From Mimachlamys varia (taxonomy: Eukaryota > Mollusca > Bivalvia > Pectinida > Pectinidae): a stretch of 64,000 nt of DNA. The notes beneath the pieces were generated by a model. The model ran no database searches and was not told the DNA's origin. It worked only from the letters and a program-made list of their open reading frames with translations. Shown one piece after another: positions 14,101 through 29,100 of the stretch. The stretch spans positions 37,355,405 through 37,419,404 of the forward strand of contig OX392530.1 of NCBI GenBank assembly GCA_947623455.1, written 5' to 3'. Both the position numbers and the translations under genes were made by a program. Within the stretch, counting starts at the first letter, position 1, and every line of letters starts with the position of its first letter.

Positions 14101-17100
14101 ACATGTATAAGCAAAAGTATGCTTACCTTTCACAGCATACTCCTCAATATCGATCTCCACCGGGTCCTTCTTTCTGTCCCTCAGCGTACGTCTACGTATA
14201 TGAATTTATATGACAGTTTGAAAACTGATCTCACGGTGGAATTAATCACAACTATTGAACGCTCAATGCATGTGTACAATATAACACATATTTAACGATA
14301 TCCATTGTTATAAATCATTACATACAAAGACAGGTAAACTGACTCCTCCAATGTATTGTTTTGTGTTGGAATCTACTGCACTAGATATATGTAGACAGGG
14401 TCACTGTGTGTGATCCAGACAGTATACACACACCATAGTTTAAAATACTGCATTATTGTTTATACGATATAATCACCTACAGTAAAGATTAGTAGTATAT
14501 AGCCACCTGCTTCGACTATTTCTTAAACTATCTATCTTGTAAAAAGTGTTTAGATGGTATAACCTCATTATCAAGTGCTATTTTAAAATGCTATTTAGAC
14601 TTAATATAGCACATTAAAGTTTCTTACATGTATTTCTTTAAATCAAAACAACACATTGTATGACAAAATTACCAGATAATTCACAACGTATGTTACTTCA
14701 CGAAATGTTCTGCTAAAACTTTGATAACACTAATGTCATGTTATGTCTTTACCATTCTATAGCATTTACTGTGTTACGTTACTGTGCATCAATTCATCTA
14801 TTGGTCAGTCATTAAAATTCGATTATGAATTCGTTACAGGTTATGTCACCTCTAACAAGCCAATAGATTTAATGATTTTCTAGTTCAGGCCACTGGCATC
14901 AAAGTAGATGTTTTCTAAATTTTAATGTCTGAATATTAAATAACTGAATATTAAAAATAACTGGAATATAGCAAGCTAAAAAAGTATTAGTTTATACAAA
15001 TTGGAACCATTCCTACCTTCTGAGACAACAGAGAATCACCAGGAACGCCAGTAAGAATAGAATCCCCGCTATGATGTAGAGAGCTAGCTTAGTTTGTGCT
15101 CTCCAGTAATCTGAAAAAATACTTATTACATAATAGGTGTGTTTGATGCTTGATACACACATAACGTATTATAGTATTAGACGTTCCTAGGAGGACGAAA
15201 CAGCTAATTATTTTCTGGCATACTGTATCTTTTACTAGATTTAAAAGGTCCAACATATGTGTGTCTTACGTCAACTTTTGTAGCTTTGTTAAACATCAAT
15301 TAACATAAATTTCTAAAATAAATAAATCATAATAATGAGTATCGGACAGCAATTGACGATAAACTGCTCAATATCAGCAGAAAAATTAAAAATGGTCGCC
15401 TGTCAGCAATTTTGCTATTTCGGAAAGAAAACAATGCGAACAATAAGGATGCCATTTTCATTAATTGGAATTTATATTAATGTGCTAGGCTTTTCTCTAT
15501 ATGTGTTAAGTGCTTAGTCCTACCATCAACTGATTTCATCGATATCGGTTCGGCGCATGCGTGTCCCTGGTATCCAGGTTTACAACCGGAAGTACAGGAT
15601 GAGTTGTATCGGTCACACTCCTGATTCACACAGGTTTCTGAGCACAGATTAAGACATCCTTCGCCATATCTTGTTGGAGGACATTCTTTATAAAAGAACA
15701 ATATATCGCATTATAAGACAAGAACAGTAGATGTAAGAAAATCACAAAATATCAAAGCATCAACAAAAGCATAATCCAAACACAAAACGCATTAAACGTT
15801 GTACAGAAAACGAACAAAGAAAAGATTTTAATCAGATACCATTGAGGGAATGTAAGAGGAAAAAACGACCAGGTGTTCCGGAAGTGTAAGAATTGCCTGT
15901 TTCATCGACGGTACACTTATAGTAAATTAAGGTCAAATTTAAGTAAGTTCACGTCCCCAGAGTAAGAACTGCGCTTTTTTAAAATATAGCAACACGCCAA
16001 ATTGATTACAATATTAAATACTGCATACATTAATTTCTTAAGAAGATAAATGTAAACTAGTGGTTATTATGAACAACACACATGCGAAATTTGGTCAATT
16101 TTCCAAATGGATCCGATTTGCGGTACGTCTGTGGTTTCCATTTTACTTAAAAATATCAAATTTGGCAATAAAGATAGCATTTTAAATGCATTATTATCCA
16201 TAAAAATGTATTTTAAAGGCGGGGGTCTAAAGTACATATAAATGAAAAATATCAAAAAGGAGTGAAAAGCGAAGAAGATATATCGTAATAAAGATATTCA
16301 TTTTTGTCCTGTGCTGCCCCGATCAGATAAACAGCTCAGATCTGCAGAATTTTTAACGCAGGTCTATCATGCAGAGTGATAACAACAACTAAGTTTGACC
16401 TTTTAAATCACAGAAGACTCGTCTATAAGATTGGTTGCAATGTATAAGGAAGCTAAATGATACTCAGAAATCCATCCTGCCATATTACAACCGTTTTTTT
16501 CGAGCTTCCATTTGAATAAAAGGAAACATGTAAAATCAAAACAAAATCAAAACACATGAATAAAGTTTCCTACGTTCAGTACATGTAGGTCCAGTCCAGC
16601 CCAAGCCACACAGTCCGTTCGGACACACCCCCGTGACGGGGTTACATATGGCGTCCCTGTAGCAATAGCCACACCTCAATGCACAGTCTTGTCCATGCCA
16701 CCAGTTGTCACACGCTGTAACAGACGTCATTTTTCCGTAATTAATTTATTTGTGGGTGGAATGATGATTCCTCCCTATTTTTTTTTATTTAAGCACAATT
16801 CAATCATAAAAATAATAAAAAAAAAAAAATAGAGAAAAAATTAAGTCGAAGTAACATTTTTAAGAAACGGTGTACATACGTGAATAAAAGTATAAGTTCA
16901 TAGATCTTAAACATTATGATGAACAGTCACTTGTTTTAATGAAACATCTAGTTTACATGGATGTCGAACAAGTGAGCTATTGTTATTATTATTATGTGAA
17001 CTATTGTATTAACTATAACTGTAAGCCAATGGCTAACCTATATCCCCCGCCACCACCTTTGCAATACAAACTTTTATAAGGGAATGTTGATGGCGAACAG

Positions 17101-20100
17101 ATACATCTTCACATCGTTACTAACATTCCTTTGTAGTTTCATTGAAATTGGTTCACAGGATTTGGAAAAATTTTCCAGCCCCAATATTCCAACAAAACCC
17201 TAACCTGGGTATCATGGCAACCAAAAGCCTGCAAAACGTAATCTGCATCTAGTCAAAAGTTTCAAACAAAAACCTGTGTATATGGCCTGGTTACCATGGC
17301 AACCTAAATTTCATTAAAAAACAACAACAAAGTATAGTTACCTGGTTACTATAGCAAATAAAATGGTTTAACGTGACATAAATTACGCACATCTATAATG
17401 TATATGGTTTATTGCCATAAAGTTTCGTTGGAATCCCTCAGTAGTTTAGGAGGAGTAACCGGTACATCGTTGTGACCTACAGACGGACGGACGGACGGGA
17501 CAGGCGGATAACCTTATTCCAGAATACCCTCTAACTTCGTTGTGGGGTAGGGGTGTATAATGATCGGAGTATCTAAATAGCTGCGTGCTAATTGCAATAT
17601 TGATATATGCTTTCAGGTAACATACGGCAACCAACCAACGCAATGCCCGTCTTTACCAGTGATAAACGAAATTACTGTCTTAATTGATCGTATTTATCAT
17701 ATTATTTACTGCAAAAAGGTTGCTAAAACGTTTTAGCGCATTTAGTATAAAATTCATTTTATTCACAGCCTCCATTAATTAACTCAACATAAAATGATTA
17801 AAAGTTGATTTACACCTCTCTCTAAGTATAAAATAGTTAATGTTTGTTTTCATTCGTTTGTTCTATTGCTACATTGTATAACCCCAATAAAATAAGTTTA
17901 AACCAAAGTATTTTCAGAAAGGACCCACAATTACAACAAGCACTAAACCATTTCATGTTACGTACTAGACACGCAGGGTAGTCCTATGTACCCCGGCGAA
18001 CACCCAGTAGGACACACGCCAGATATGTGGTCACATGGTTCATTGTCAAAACAGGCACCACATGGCCATGCACACGAGGGACCGTAGGTGCCATTACGAC
18101 AGACTGAAATACAGAGTACATCGTGTTTACAGGTTAGATACGAAAAGTGAGTACAGTTTCATTTACTATTATGTTTTCAATTGTATACAAACAAAATGAG
18201 TTGCTTCCTCTTTGAGAGTTGGTTATTCTTTTAGGAGACAAAGTGTACCGTAATTTCCTGCGTATTACCCGCACCGGGGTATAGTTTTTGTTAAATAAAT
18301 TCCAGATAACCCGCACTGGCAGATTGCCCGCGGGTTATACGTCGAATGTACACCTGACGAGTACAAGTGTACTTCGTATGTGACTTTGTGATTTATAATT
18401 ATGAATGTTGGAAATATTGTGTTTATTTTGTAATTAATGTGTTTATTTGTATAATTAAAGCTTATCGATGATACATTTTGTTTATATTTTGTTAGATCTA
18501 CATGTTGATAAAAGTGGAAACATTTTACATCGTATAGCCCACATTTTTTAATGATTTGGTTTAAAAATCCACATATAGTCTGCACCCGCAGATAGCCCGC
18601 ACTAGGCATCTTCTGATGTAAAAATCGTAGAGCCCGCGGGCAATACACAGGAAATTACGGTATGCCTTTTTTTTGTTTTGGTTTTGTTTTTGATTCTGTC
18701 TTATTGTTCTCAAACCGTAAAGGAAAAGTAAGGGCATTCAATGAAATGATTCTTTTAGTACATTAATAAACCACCGCTATACTTTCTAAGTAACAAATGG
18801 AGTCAACAAGAATGTGTTGTCAAATATTTAAAAGCAGTAGTTTGATTAATATACATACATGTATTTTCATATGGTATGTCATTAAAAAAAGGCAATTCCG
18901 ATTTTCGGTATACATACTTCTATATAAGCAGTGTTCTATATAAGCAGTGTTTTGACGCAAAAAAATCCCCCTCTTCCCTAAATGTTACTTTGCACGATAA
19001 AGCGCCACAACGGCTCACAAATTCGTGTGAACAAATTCGAGATTCCAAATTTACTAGAGGTTCAATTTTACCCGTTATATACCTTCATTACAAGCACGGC
19101 CCGTCCAGCCTGGTTTGCATCCCTCTAACGGACATATACCCTCCGGATCGGTAGGATCACAAAATCCAACTAGGCAGTTGCATGTCTTCTGACAGTTGTA
19201 ATAGTAGGTACCTAGGGGACAGCCTAACAAACAAAACAAACATTTAAGACGCCGGAGAAGTTGACTGTGTACGGAAAGGAACCCAGCAATGAATAAATGA
19301 CTGAATGACAAACGTTTTCTTTTTGTTTTTTTCATATTTATCTTTATTGTATAGAATTTCGAAAATTTCCTCTTTTCTTTCCAGTTTAAAATCATACAAA
19401 AGCGATATAAATAATACCGACGTCTTATCTAATTTTCTTAAATAAGATTCGTTATTCTGTTTACATTATAGATTTAATATTCTTATACACTTTTACTAAA
19501 ACTACACTTACTGGTGCCGCAGGTGAGGCCGGTCCATCCATAATCACACTCGCCGTTCGGGCAAGTACCCACGACTGGGTCGCAAGCTGTGTTATTTCTG
19601 CAGTTACATACTTGGCTGCAATCTTGTCCATGAAATCCAGCGGTACACTCTTTTGATTTTGAAAATTATTTAAAAAAAGGGGAATTTGAAATTAATTTTG
19701 GTGGAAATGTGCGGTGTAAGATGGTCAATTGATAATGCCTTATAAATGAGTTCAGACTTTAAACCCCACATCGTTAAAACAAAGAAGTAATTTCATAACA
19801 TCAGCAAAAATGGAAACACCATTTAACATCGTAAACGCCAAAAGAAACAAAACTACCCCGTCGTCAACACACAAGGGTAAAATATAGTACAGTATTAATC
19901 ATCCCGTAGTATAAATAGATAACAAAACATGTAAATAAACCACATACAAATAAAACAACACCGGCAGACACAGACAAAAAAAATACCCTAGTGCTAACGC
20001 ATATGACAAAATATACTACACCATTCACAAAAGTGTTTTAAAACACAAACGCAAAAATGTCTCTAGATTCGCCAATAATCATAACCTTTAGAAACATGGA

Positions 20101-23100
20101 CAACAGCAACAAGAATTAAATGTACCATAGCGTCAACGTTAAACAAATAGGGACGCAATACACAATGTACCAAAGCGTCAACGTATACAAATAGGGACGC
20201 AGTACACAATGTACCATAGCGTCAACGTAAAACAAAAGGGACGCAATATACAATGTACTAAAGCGTCAACGTATACAAATAGGGACGCAACACACAATGT
20301 ACCATAGCGTCAACGTATACAAATAGGGACGCAGTACACAATGTACCATAGCGTCAACGTATACAAATAGGGACGCAGTACACAATGTACCATATCGTCA
20401 GCGTAAAACAATTAGGGACGCAATATACAAATAGGGACGCAACACACAATGTACCATAGCGTCAACGTATACAAATAGGGACGCAGTACACAATGTACCA
20501 TAGCGTCAACGTAAAACAATTAGGGACGCAATATACAATGTACCATAGCGTCAACGTAAAACAAAAGGGACGCAATATACAATGTACCATAGCGTCAACG
20601 TAAAACAAAAGGGACGCAATTCACAATGTACCATAGCGTCAACGTATACAAATAGGGACGCAGTACACAATGTACCATAGCGTCAACGTAAAATAAATAG
20701 GGGCGCAATATACAATGTACCATAGCGTCAACGTAAAACAAATAGGGACGCAACATACAATGTACCATAGCGTCAACGTAAAACAAATAGGGACGCAACA
20801 TACAATGTACCATAGCGTCAACGTAACACAAATCGGGACGCAGTACACAATGTACCATAGCGTCAACGTATACAAATAGGGACGCAGTACACAATGTACC
20901 ATAGCGTCAACGTAAAACAAAAGGGACGCAATACACAATGTACCATAGCGTCAACGTATACAAATAGGGACGCAGTACACAATGTACCATAGCGTCAACG
21001 TATACAAATAGGGACGCAGTACACAATGTACCATAGCGTCAACGTATACAAAAGGGACGCAATACACAATGTACCATAGCGTCAACGTAAAACAAATAGG
21101 GACGCAATACACAATGTACCATAGCGTCAACGTAAAACAAATACGGACGCAATACACAATGTACCATAGCGTCAACGTAAAACAAATAGGGACGCAATAT
21201 ACAATGTACCATAGCGTCAACGTAAAACAAATAGGGACGCAATACACAATGTACCATAGCGTCAACGTAAAACAAATACGGACGCAATACACAATGTACC
21301 ATAGCGTCAATGTAAAACAAATAGGGACGCAATATACAATGTACCATATCGTCAACGTAAAGCATGTCTATAATTGTATGAAGTACATTTCGTTGCTAAT
21401 GAAAGGGTCAGATAATCTAACCTACCTGTTTTGCACAATAGTCCAGTATAACCCGGTTCACAAGAATCCGGACAGACCCCCGACTCGTGGTCACACGGTA
21501 GGGAACCCCTGCAGGCTCCACAGGTTTGCGCGCAGTTACTCCCGTAGGTGTTGGCATCACATTCTGTTGAAAATAGAATGAATAGATGTAACAATTTTAA
21601 AAGATACTAAATAAAAGCAACTTTAATTAAGTAAATGTTTGCAATGTATATACCTGGCTCAATGTCAAATCGTGCAATCGATAGCCAATGATAGCTCAAA
21701 AGAAGTTGGTCACTACCATATCATAAAGTAAAACTTCCAATACTACTAATGCAGCTACATTCGTAAAGTTACTCTGACCTAGCTTGCACAGAGGCTGTTG
21801 AAAGCCATCCTCACAGTCTCCTGGGCATCGGCCGGTTATATGGTCACAGGCAGCTCCCAACAGGCAATAGCCACAATTTTTTGAGCAACCAGCTCCAAAA
21901 GTTGATGCATCGCATTCTGGAAAAAGTATAAAGTGTAATTTGTTAAATGAGAGATATTACATCTTAAATAATACTGCGTGTTTTAAACACATAACCGATC
22001 CCGTTATTATCTGGCAATGTTTTTTCCCGTTATGTGTTGGGTAGTTCATGGTCTTCCTCGATATCCAGGTGTTACACTCTCTTCGCCACTGGGATATTTT
22101 ATAGCAAAACTGAAAACACTGCTTACCAATTATAAGGCTGATACTTGCTCATTCGTGATTTTAAAGGAACAACCTACTTCAAAGCCTTCCCTTTTTATCG
22201 TTATAAAACTGTGAGATTCCTTAAAAGATCGAGCTAGTCTTTTCGCCTCATCCACCAAGGTGACACACACGGATCCATCAGTTATTCAAGATGTGTAGAG
22301 AGGGTAGGGGAGCGTACCTCTCGGATAATGAGGATGGGTCATGGTTTACATGTATATTTTGATAGCTATGAACAACCCGAAATAGGGTACAATTTTATGG
22401 AAAAAATATTTCAATGATAGATTAGGATTTTTCTTAGTTTCGAAGAATATTTCTTTCTTGAATGACCTACTTACTACATATTGTATGTATTTAAGCCGTA
22501 TGGCCGGCAAAGACGCATTGGAAACGGATATCAAATTGATTAGTATCATATATTTACTACTTCATAACACCTATCAAAATAATGACAACATTCTTTATCA
22601 CATGGTTAGTATTTCTCAACGAATACTTTATAACTAAATAATTGTCTGTTTCCTTTTTTTTTAAATATATTTTTCTACGTGGGCCAAGTAAAATCTGGAA
22701 ACTGATATAATATCTGTAATTGAAATGTCGTTCTACATAATTTTACGGTTCATGTCAATGTTCCACGTACAGTTGTGGTATCGCACAACGCACCAAAAAC
22801 TGCGTGCGTGCATCGTGCATACATCGTGCACACATCGTTCGCCCATGGTGCGCACAACTGGGCGATCTAAAGATCGTGCGTTTATGTGTGCGATTAAATC
22901 GCACACACGCAAGATCTGGTACATTTGGTCTATACATATTACGGAATGAAAAACATATGGAACCCTCTAGTCCAAAAACTATTTAAATTCGCATCATATT
23001 TATTTGGATTATGTCAATTTAACAATATACAGTAAACAGTATTACAGTGATCATAAGACAGCCAAGTACGGGTTAATTATATAAGCTACCAGGTATCAGA

Positions 23101-26100
23101 ATATGTAAATAACATGCCGGAGTTTTACCTGTCCCGTGTACGGCGATACGCTACGACAGCTATTACCGAGCGACCGTTATGAAAACAAACTGGACTCTTA
23201 TAATCAGTTATTTGAAAAACCCTCCCCTCCCCTACACTTTACCTGTGTTTTCACACCTAGGCGAGTGTTGTAAGTGCCCCGGGCCAGAGATATCTACATA
23301 TATTGGCCATGTACAGGTACAGTTTATACCTTGGTAAAACTGGCAATATTTACTTGAATGAGAACTTGTCAATATGAGTTGAAAGTTTACATACATGTGT
23401 CTATTTGGTTTGTTTCTTAAACTACAGAAAGACAATTATTAATTTTTAGAAATATATAGATAGAACTTTCAGCTAATGTAAATAGTTAAAATATAGAAAT
23501 ATGTTTAAAACAACTAGCGCGAAACCGTATCTATTGTTAAACCATTTCTAAATTTACATCAACCACGATTGTCATCGCACAATGTTAGTCTATCGTGCGC
23601 CCACATGTGCGTTAGAAATAATCGCCCAGGATCGCATCGTTCGCACATCGTGCATACACCGTTCGCCCATCGTGCGCCCACCGCACATCGTGTAACGTTG
23701 TGCGATCCCACAACTGTATTAGGTCTGGTAGTCAGTTGGATATTCATGCTTTTGGTGCCATGTTTAAGTTTCAACCAGCCCCCTAAAACATGCAATAGTC
23801 ACCCTAAATTTCAACCCCCTGATTAATTGTATTCAAAAATTCTTATCAGGAATCAAAATATATCTATGTAATTTGGATATCTTGAACTTGTATATATGCT
23901 ATATGGATGTATAGTACATGTACAAATGATAAACTGTTTGTCCCATGATGGTTTTTCTAGGTTTGTCGTCGCAACACCATTTCCCATGCTCCAACACCAG
24001 CAAAATTGCGAATCAACCACAAACACCTTACTGTGTGATAATCTATCAAAATACAGGATGATTAAAAAAGGACACAAATCCTATGATGATTCTAGTGTAA
24101 GCACTGATTTCCGTATCCTTAAAAAAAATAAAAATAAATAAATAAAATAAATATTATCTGTAATAAAATAACTACATGTATAAGGTTTCATGAGAATTAC
24201 CAACAATGGGTAAGACCAATACAACAATCTTAAATAAACCATGTTAAGGATATAAATGATACAAGACGAGGTACAGTACCTTCACTACACGAGGGTCCCT
24301 GCCACCCGGGTTGACAACCGAGGTCCGCGATACACAGGCCATTCGTGGGGAGACAACCGCCAACCAGGCAATGACACGTCATCTGACAGTTGTTACTAAA
24401 CTGGTTAGGAGGACATTCTGTGTAAAAGAAACAAAAACAATAATAATATAGAACAATAATTATAGATAAATATTATGAAAAACTCCGTATATGAAAACAT
24501 TACAGGAAAATTACCGAAATCATGTTAATATGTCAATCGTAGTATGTGCAAATATCATAAAATGTTCTATTGATATGCATAACTCATAGACGTTTTGAAT
24601 TTGAACATCATTGTTTTGTATGAAATAAGTGTTTAGTTTGTCTTCTTTTGACGATGTTACGATATTTTTATTTCTATTGTAGCTACGTTGATGTGAAGAC
24701 AGCAGGTTTTTAAAAAAAAAGTTGTTTGTCCTCATAATAACTTTGATCATTTAATGATGGGCCAGGTTTTGGAGGTGAAGGAAAGCTTGAATTCTGGGAG
24801 AAAAGCAAAACCTACGGTCTGGCAACTGCTCCCCGTAGGTCTGGAACCTGTTACCCAGTGATGGGGGACGGCATGTGGTAATATAATGCCGAACACCTTA
24901 ACCAGTTAACCACCACTGCCCCTTCAAGACATCAGGTACATATCCTTGAGCAATTTGTCAGTATGCAATGTCACAACTCTAGTACGCGACACTGATGTTA
25001 TTCATGGAATCGTCAATTTATCATCCCTGACTTGTATTAAGTTGACTTACCGTCACTACACGTGGGTCCCATATAGCCTTCCTGGCACATATCCACTTCA
25101 CATATTCCGGTCACGTGATCGCAGTCATCAGTCTCACAGAAACAAGTTTGGGAACAACTTTCACCAAAAGTTCTAAATGAACATGCTGAAATGGACGATA
25201 GTGTTCAAAACCATTAACTTCTTGTAAACAGGAACAACAGGAAGTCGCACGGAACCCAAAAGAAGGCTTTACTTCAAAGAACATGATTTCATGTCGCTTT
25301 ATATATATGTAAATCCACTGGTCGACATCCTCGATACCCCAAAGTGTTATGCTCCCTTTCGTTTCCCACATCTCTGTAGTATGTCATTGCAAAATTGAAG
25401 GTACGAAGACAGCAGTATTAGTGGTCTCATGTACCTGATAATGTGCTAGCCTTCGGTTCTGGTATGACATCATCAAGGGGTGAAGAGAGCGTAAATGAGC
25501 GTAACCCATGGGGTATCGAGGATGACTGGTCGAAGAGTTTATGTGCTGACAAATATGGCGAATAGTCCAATACAACCTTGCTAAGGAAACATATAACACT
25601 TAGGATATATCTCTGTTTATGCTTTCCCATTTATTACTCTTGTTTCCTTCAAGTATTTTTCAGTACTACGGCTTGTTTTTCCAAATCCCATTTGCTGTGT
25701 TTGCATCAGGTTGTTCTATTAAACATAATGGTTACGAATTTGCAATCATTTAAAAAAAAAAAACTTATTTTATGGTAATATATTATATACTAAAAGGAAA
25801 CAAATGTTACGTATGGTGGCAACTTTTATAGTTTTAATAACATTTTAAAGGTAAAACGAATAAAATTTATTAACAATATATTACTTTTTTTTTGTATGAA
25901 GAAACTGAATCTTATGTACGACAAACATAATGAAACAAGTCTCAACAACATGCCATTAGCGTGTTCATCACATCAAAGAAAATTTTGAGGTTTTTAATTT
26001 GAAAGAGAAATTATGTTACATATCACATATAGGAGTACTCGCCAGGGCGATATCCCAGCAATTGATCTGCTCATTCAGTTTGAGTTGAGTATCTTGGGGT

Positions 26101-29100
26101 TCTGACGATAAAATGTATAGGTTTAAGAATGTTATTTGTTTATAATAGTACTTGCTTATATGGATCATTTATTATTTAATGTACTGTTGTTTCATTTTAG
26201 TCTGTGAAATAAAGAAAAATGTCAAATTGCTAAAACTTAATATTTTCACTGCAGTGATGAGCAGTGAAAATATAAGGTTTTTCAGTGAAAGTATAGGGTG
26301 ATTTGGGATTGGCCTAGCAACTTTCCAGTAGCAGGTAAAAAATAATCAAAGCATACTTTTTTTTATATTTTCACGAATGCCTAACAAGAGTGAAAATACA
26401 TAAAAACAAAAACCTCTCAAACTCGTGAAATATATTGATATTAAACGGCAAACTATCGAATAACCTCTATCTCATTTCTGACATGTTACGCTGCACTTCA
26501 TATACAAACCCTACGTTGCGTTTGCGTTGCGTTTTCGTTCCGTTTGTATATAGTTTAACTTACCTGTGTCACATTTATCGATTTGGTAGCCTGGTTCACA
26601 GCCGTTAGGACAGACTCCGTCCACGTGATTACACGTCACGTTATCCTTACAATAACCACACGTGGACAGACAGTCAACTCCGTACGTGTACATATCACAT
26701 TCTGTAATAGACATGACGTGTCAGTTTCTGAGGGAAACTACTACAGTTCACTGTAATTCTTAAGCTTTTCTTTCTTTGAATGGTGGTTTACGATTATATA
26801 TCGATATTTACTGAAGATATGGTGTTATACTTTTCAAAGCAATTGCTATGTGCAACAAACAACAGAACAACAGCCTAATGAATCACAATAAATTAAAGAA
26901 AATAAAATATGTCATTTCCTTTCACTTAGAAAATGACAAATGCATTATACGTCCAGCTGCGAGATACTTATTATAGCATTGCTTGTGTTTTGTTGATATG
27001 CGTACAATGTTCACTAAAATGTGGTACAATTATGTAGTTAATTCTTATATAATGTGTTGCATATATGTTAAACTCATTGCTGGTAAAAAACATCTTTTTA
27101 TCATACCTTTATTGCAGAATAAAGTTTGCCATCCAGGTTCACAGCCATTATTACAATACTCAAAAGGACAACTTTCATTGTTCATACAGTGACAGGTTTC
27201 ATTGCAGTTGTACGAAAATTTATTCCATGGACAAGCTGAAGAGAAAAAAAGAGAAACTATGCAAGCATCCACTGAAATTATTACCCAACTAAATAAGAAT
27301 ACCTCGTTTAAATTTCCAATCAAATAAGAATATCCAATTAAATGATAAAAAACAAAAAAGCATAAATATCCAATCAAATTAAAATATCCAATTAAAAACC
27401 CCCAAAAATTCCAATCAAATTATAATACTCAATGAAATTAAAACAAAATTTCAAAATTAATTAAAATATCTAATTAAATCAACAACAAATCCAATTGAAA
27501 TTGAAATACTATATCAAAGATGAACTGGACATTTCTAAGACTCATTTGGTAACTTTCGAACGATCTACAACTTGTATGCTTTAATCTTTAAAGTTAAAAT
27601 ATATTATAACAGATGCATTACACTGGTAATATCGTAATGGCACAACCATACATATGTACAGAACTAGTCTACACTAGAGCGCAAAAAATCCCCAAAAAAC
27701 ATAAATAAAGCTGAACATAAATACAAATTAAACGTAAAAAATCTACCAAGAGATAAATCTATAATAACTGAAAGATGTACGTACGAACGTTAATCTTTAA
27801 CACGTTTACCGTGGAACTAAACGTAAATTAAAAATATGTTTATTCTAGTACGAAACATGAATCCAAAAAAAGTCTACTGAAATAACAACGTAAATCGAGT
27901 ATGAAACATAACACTTTGATAAGTCTACTTAAGGCCGAAACAAAAATCCTCGATCAGTCTACTTTGGTACGAAACATAAATATTTGATAAGTATACTACA
28001 GTCAGGAAATACATCTATAAAAGTATACTATAGTCCTAAATATACATCTATAAAAGTATACTATAGTCCTAAATATACATCTATAAAAGTACGCCGGTCG
28101 TAAAACTCGTAACTAACTAACTAAATCTATACAAGTATACTATAGTCCGAAATAAACATCTATAAAGGTATACTATAGTCCGAAATATACATCTATACAA
28201 AATTACATGTACTGCGTCACGAAACATAAATCCATTTTAAGTTTGCTGCTGTATGAGCAATACATTTAAGTCTATTGTTTCACGAATATTCTATGAATCT
28301 AATAGATCTATAATTAACCTTGTTACAAAAGTAAAGTCTGTTTTTACAAGCTGTTTTTGTTAACTTCTTTATGCTTAATCTTCAATATCTGATATGCCTA
28401 AGGTACCGGTACATCTAATAGATCTATAATTAACCTTGTTACAAAAGTAAAGTCTGTTTTACAAGCTGTTTTTGTTAACTGCATTACGCTTAATCTTCAA
28501 TATCTGATATGCCTAAGGTACCGGTACATCAAGTATCATGGACAAACTCTTATACAGTAACTATTGATATGATCTATGTTTTGTATTTTATATACACATC
28601 CATTTACAGACACAAAACGACAACTTATCAAACAAGAAAGTGATACACACGTTCGCTGCACATCGGCCCCATCCATCCCTTGTCACAGTCGCCATTAGGA
28701 CAATATCCGGTGGCCGGATCACATGTTCCGCCCGGAAGGCAGTGACAACTTCCCATACAGTTCACTCCGAACATACCATCTTCACAGGCTGTCAGTGGAA
28801 TAATAATTATATATATATCGATGTAAATGAATGAGTAGTTGACATGTTGTTCTGATAGTCAGTAGATAGTCGTATTTATAAAGTTTTAGAAAGACATGCG
28901 GTAACGATAAAAAGTAACATAACATGACGTATATTTCATCTTAGAACATCATTGGTAAGACCATTATCACAAAAAAGTATGTAATTTGTGATATTAGTTA
29001 AGTGTCATTATTTTGAGAAAAATAGGTTAATGATCACTTTATCACGACTTACGGTAGAAACATAAAATGTTTTGATTATATTTTGTTTTTGTTTTACGTC

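Noticed and set aside
20595..21581. Long repetitive open frames on both strands
   Set aside because: They arise from a 45-bp tandem unit that is a multiple of three; several frames are open at once, there are no splice signals, and they lie in an intron.
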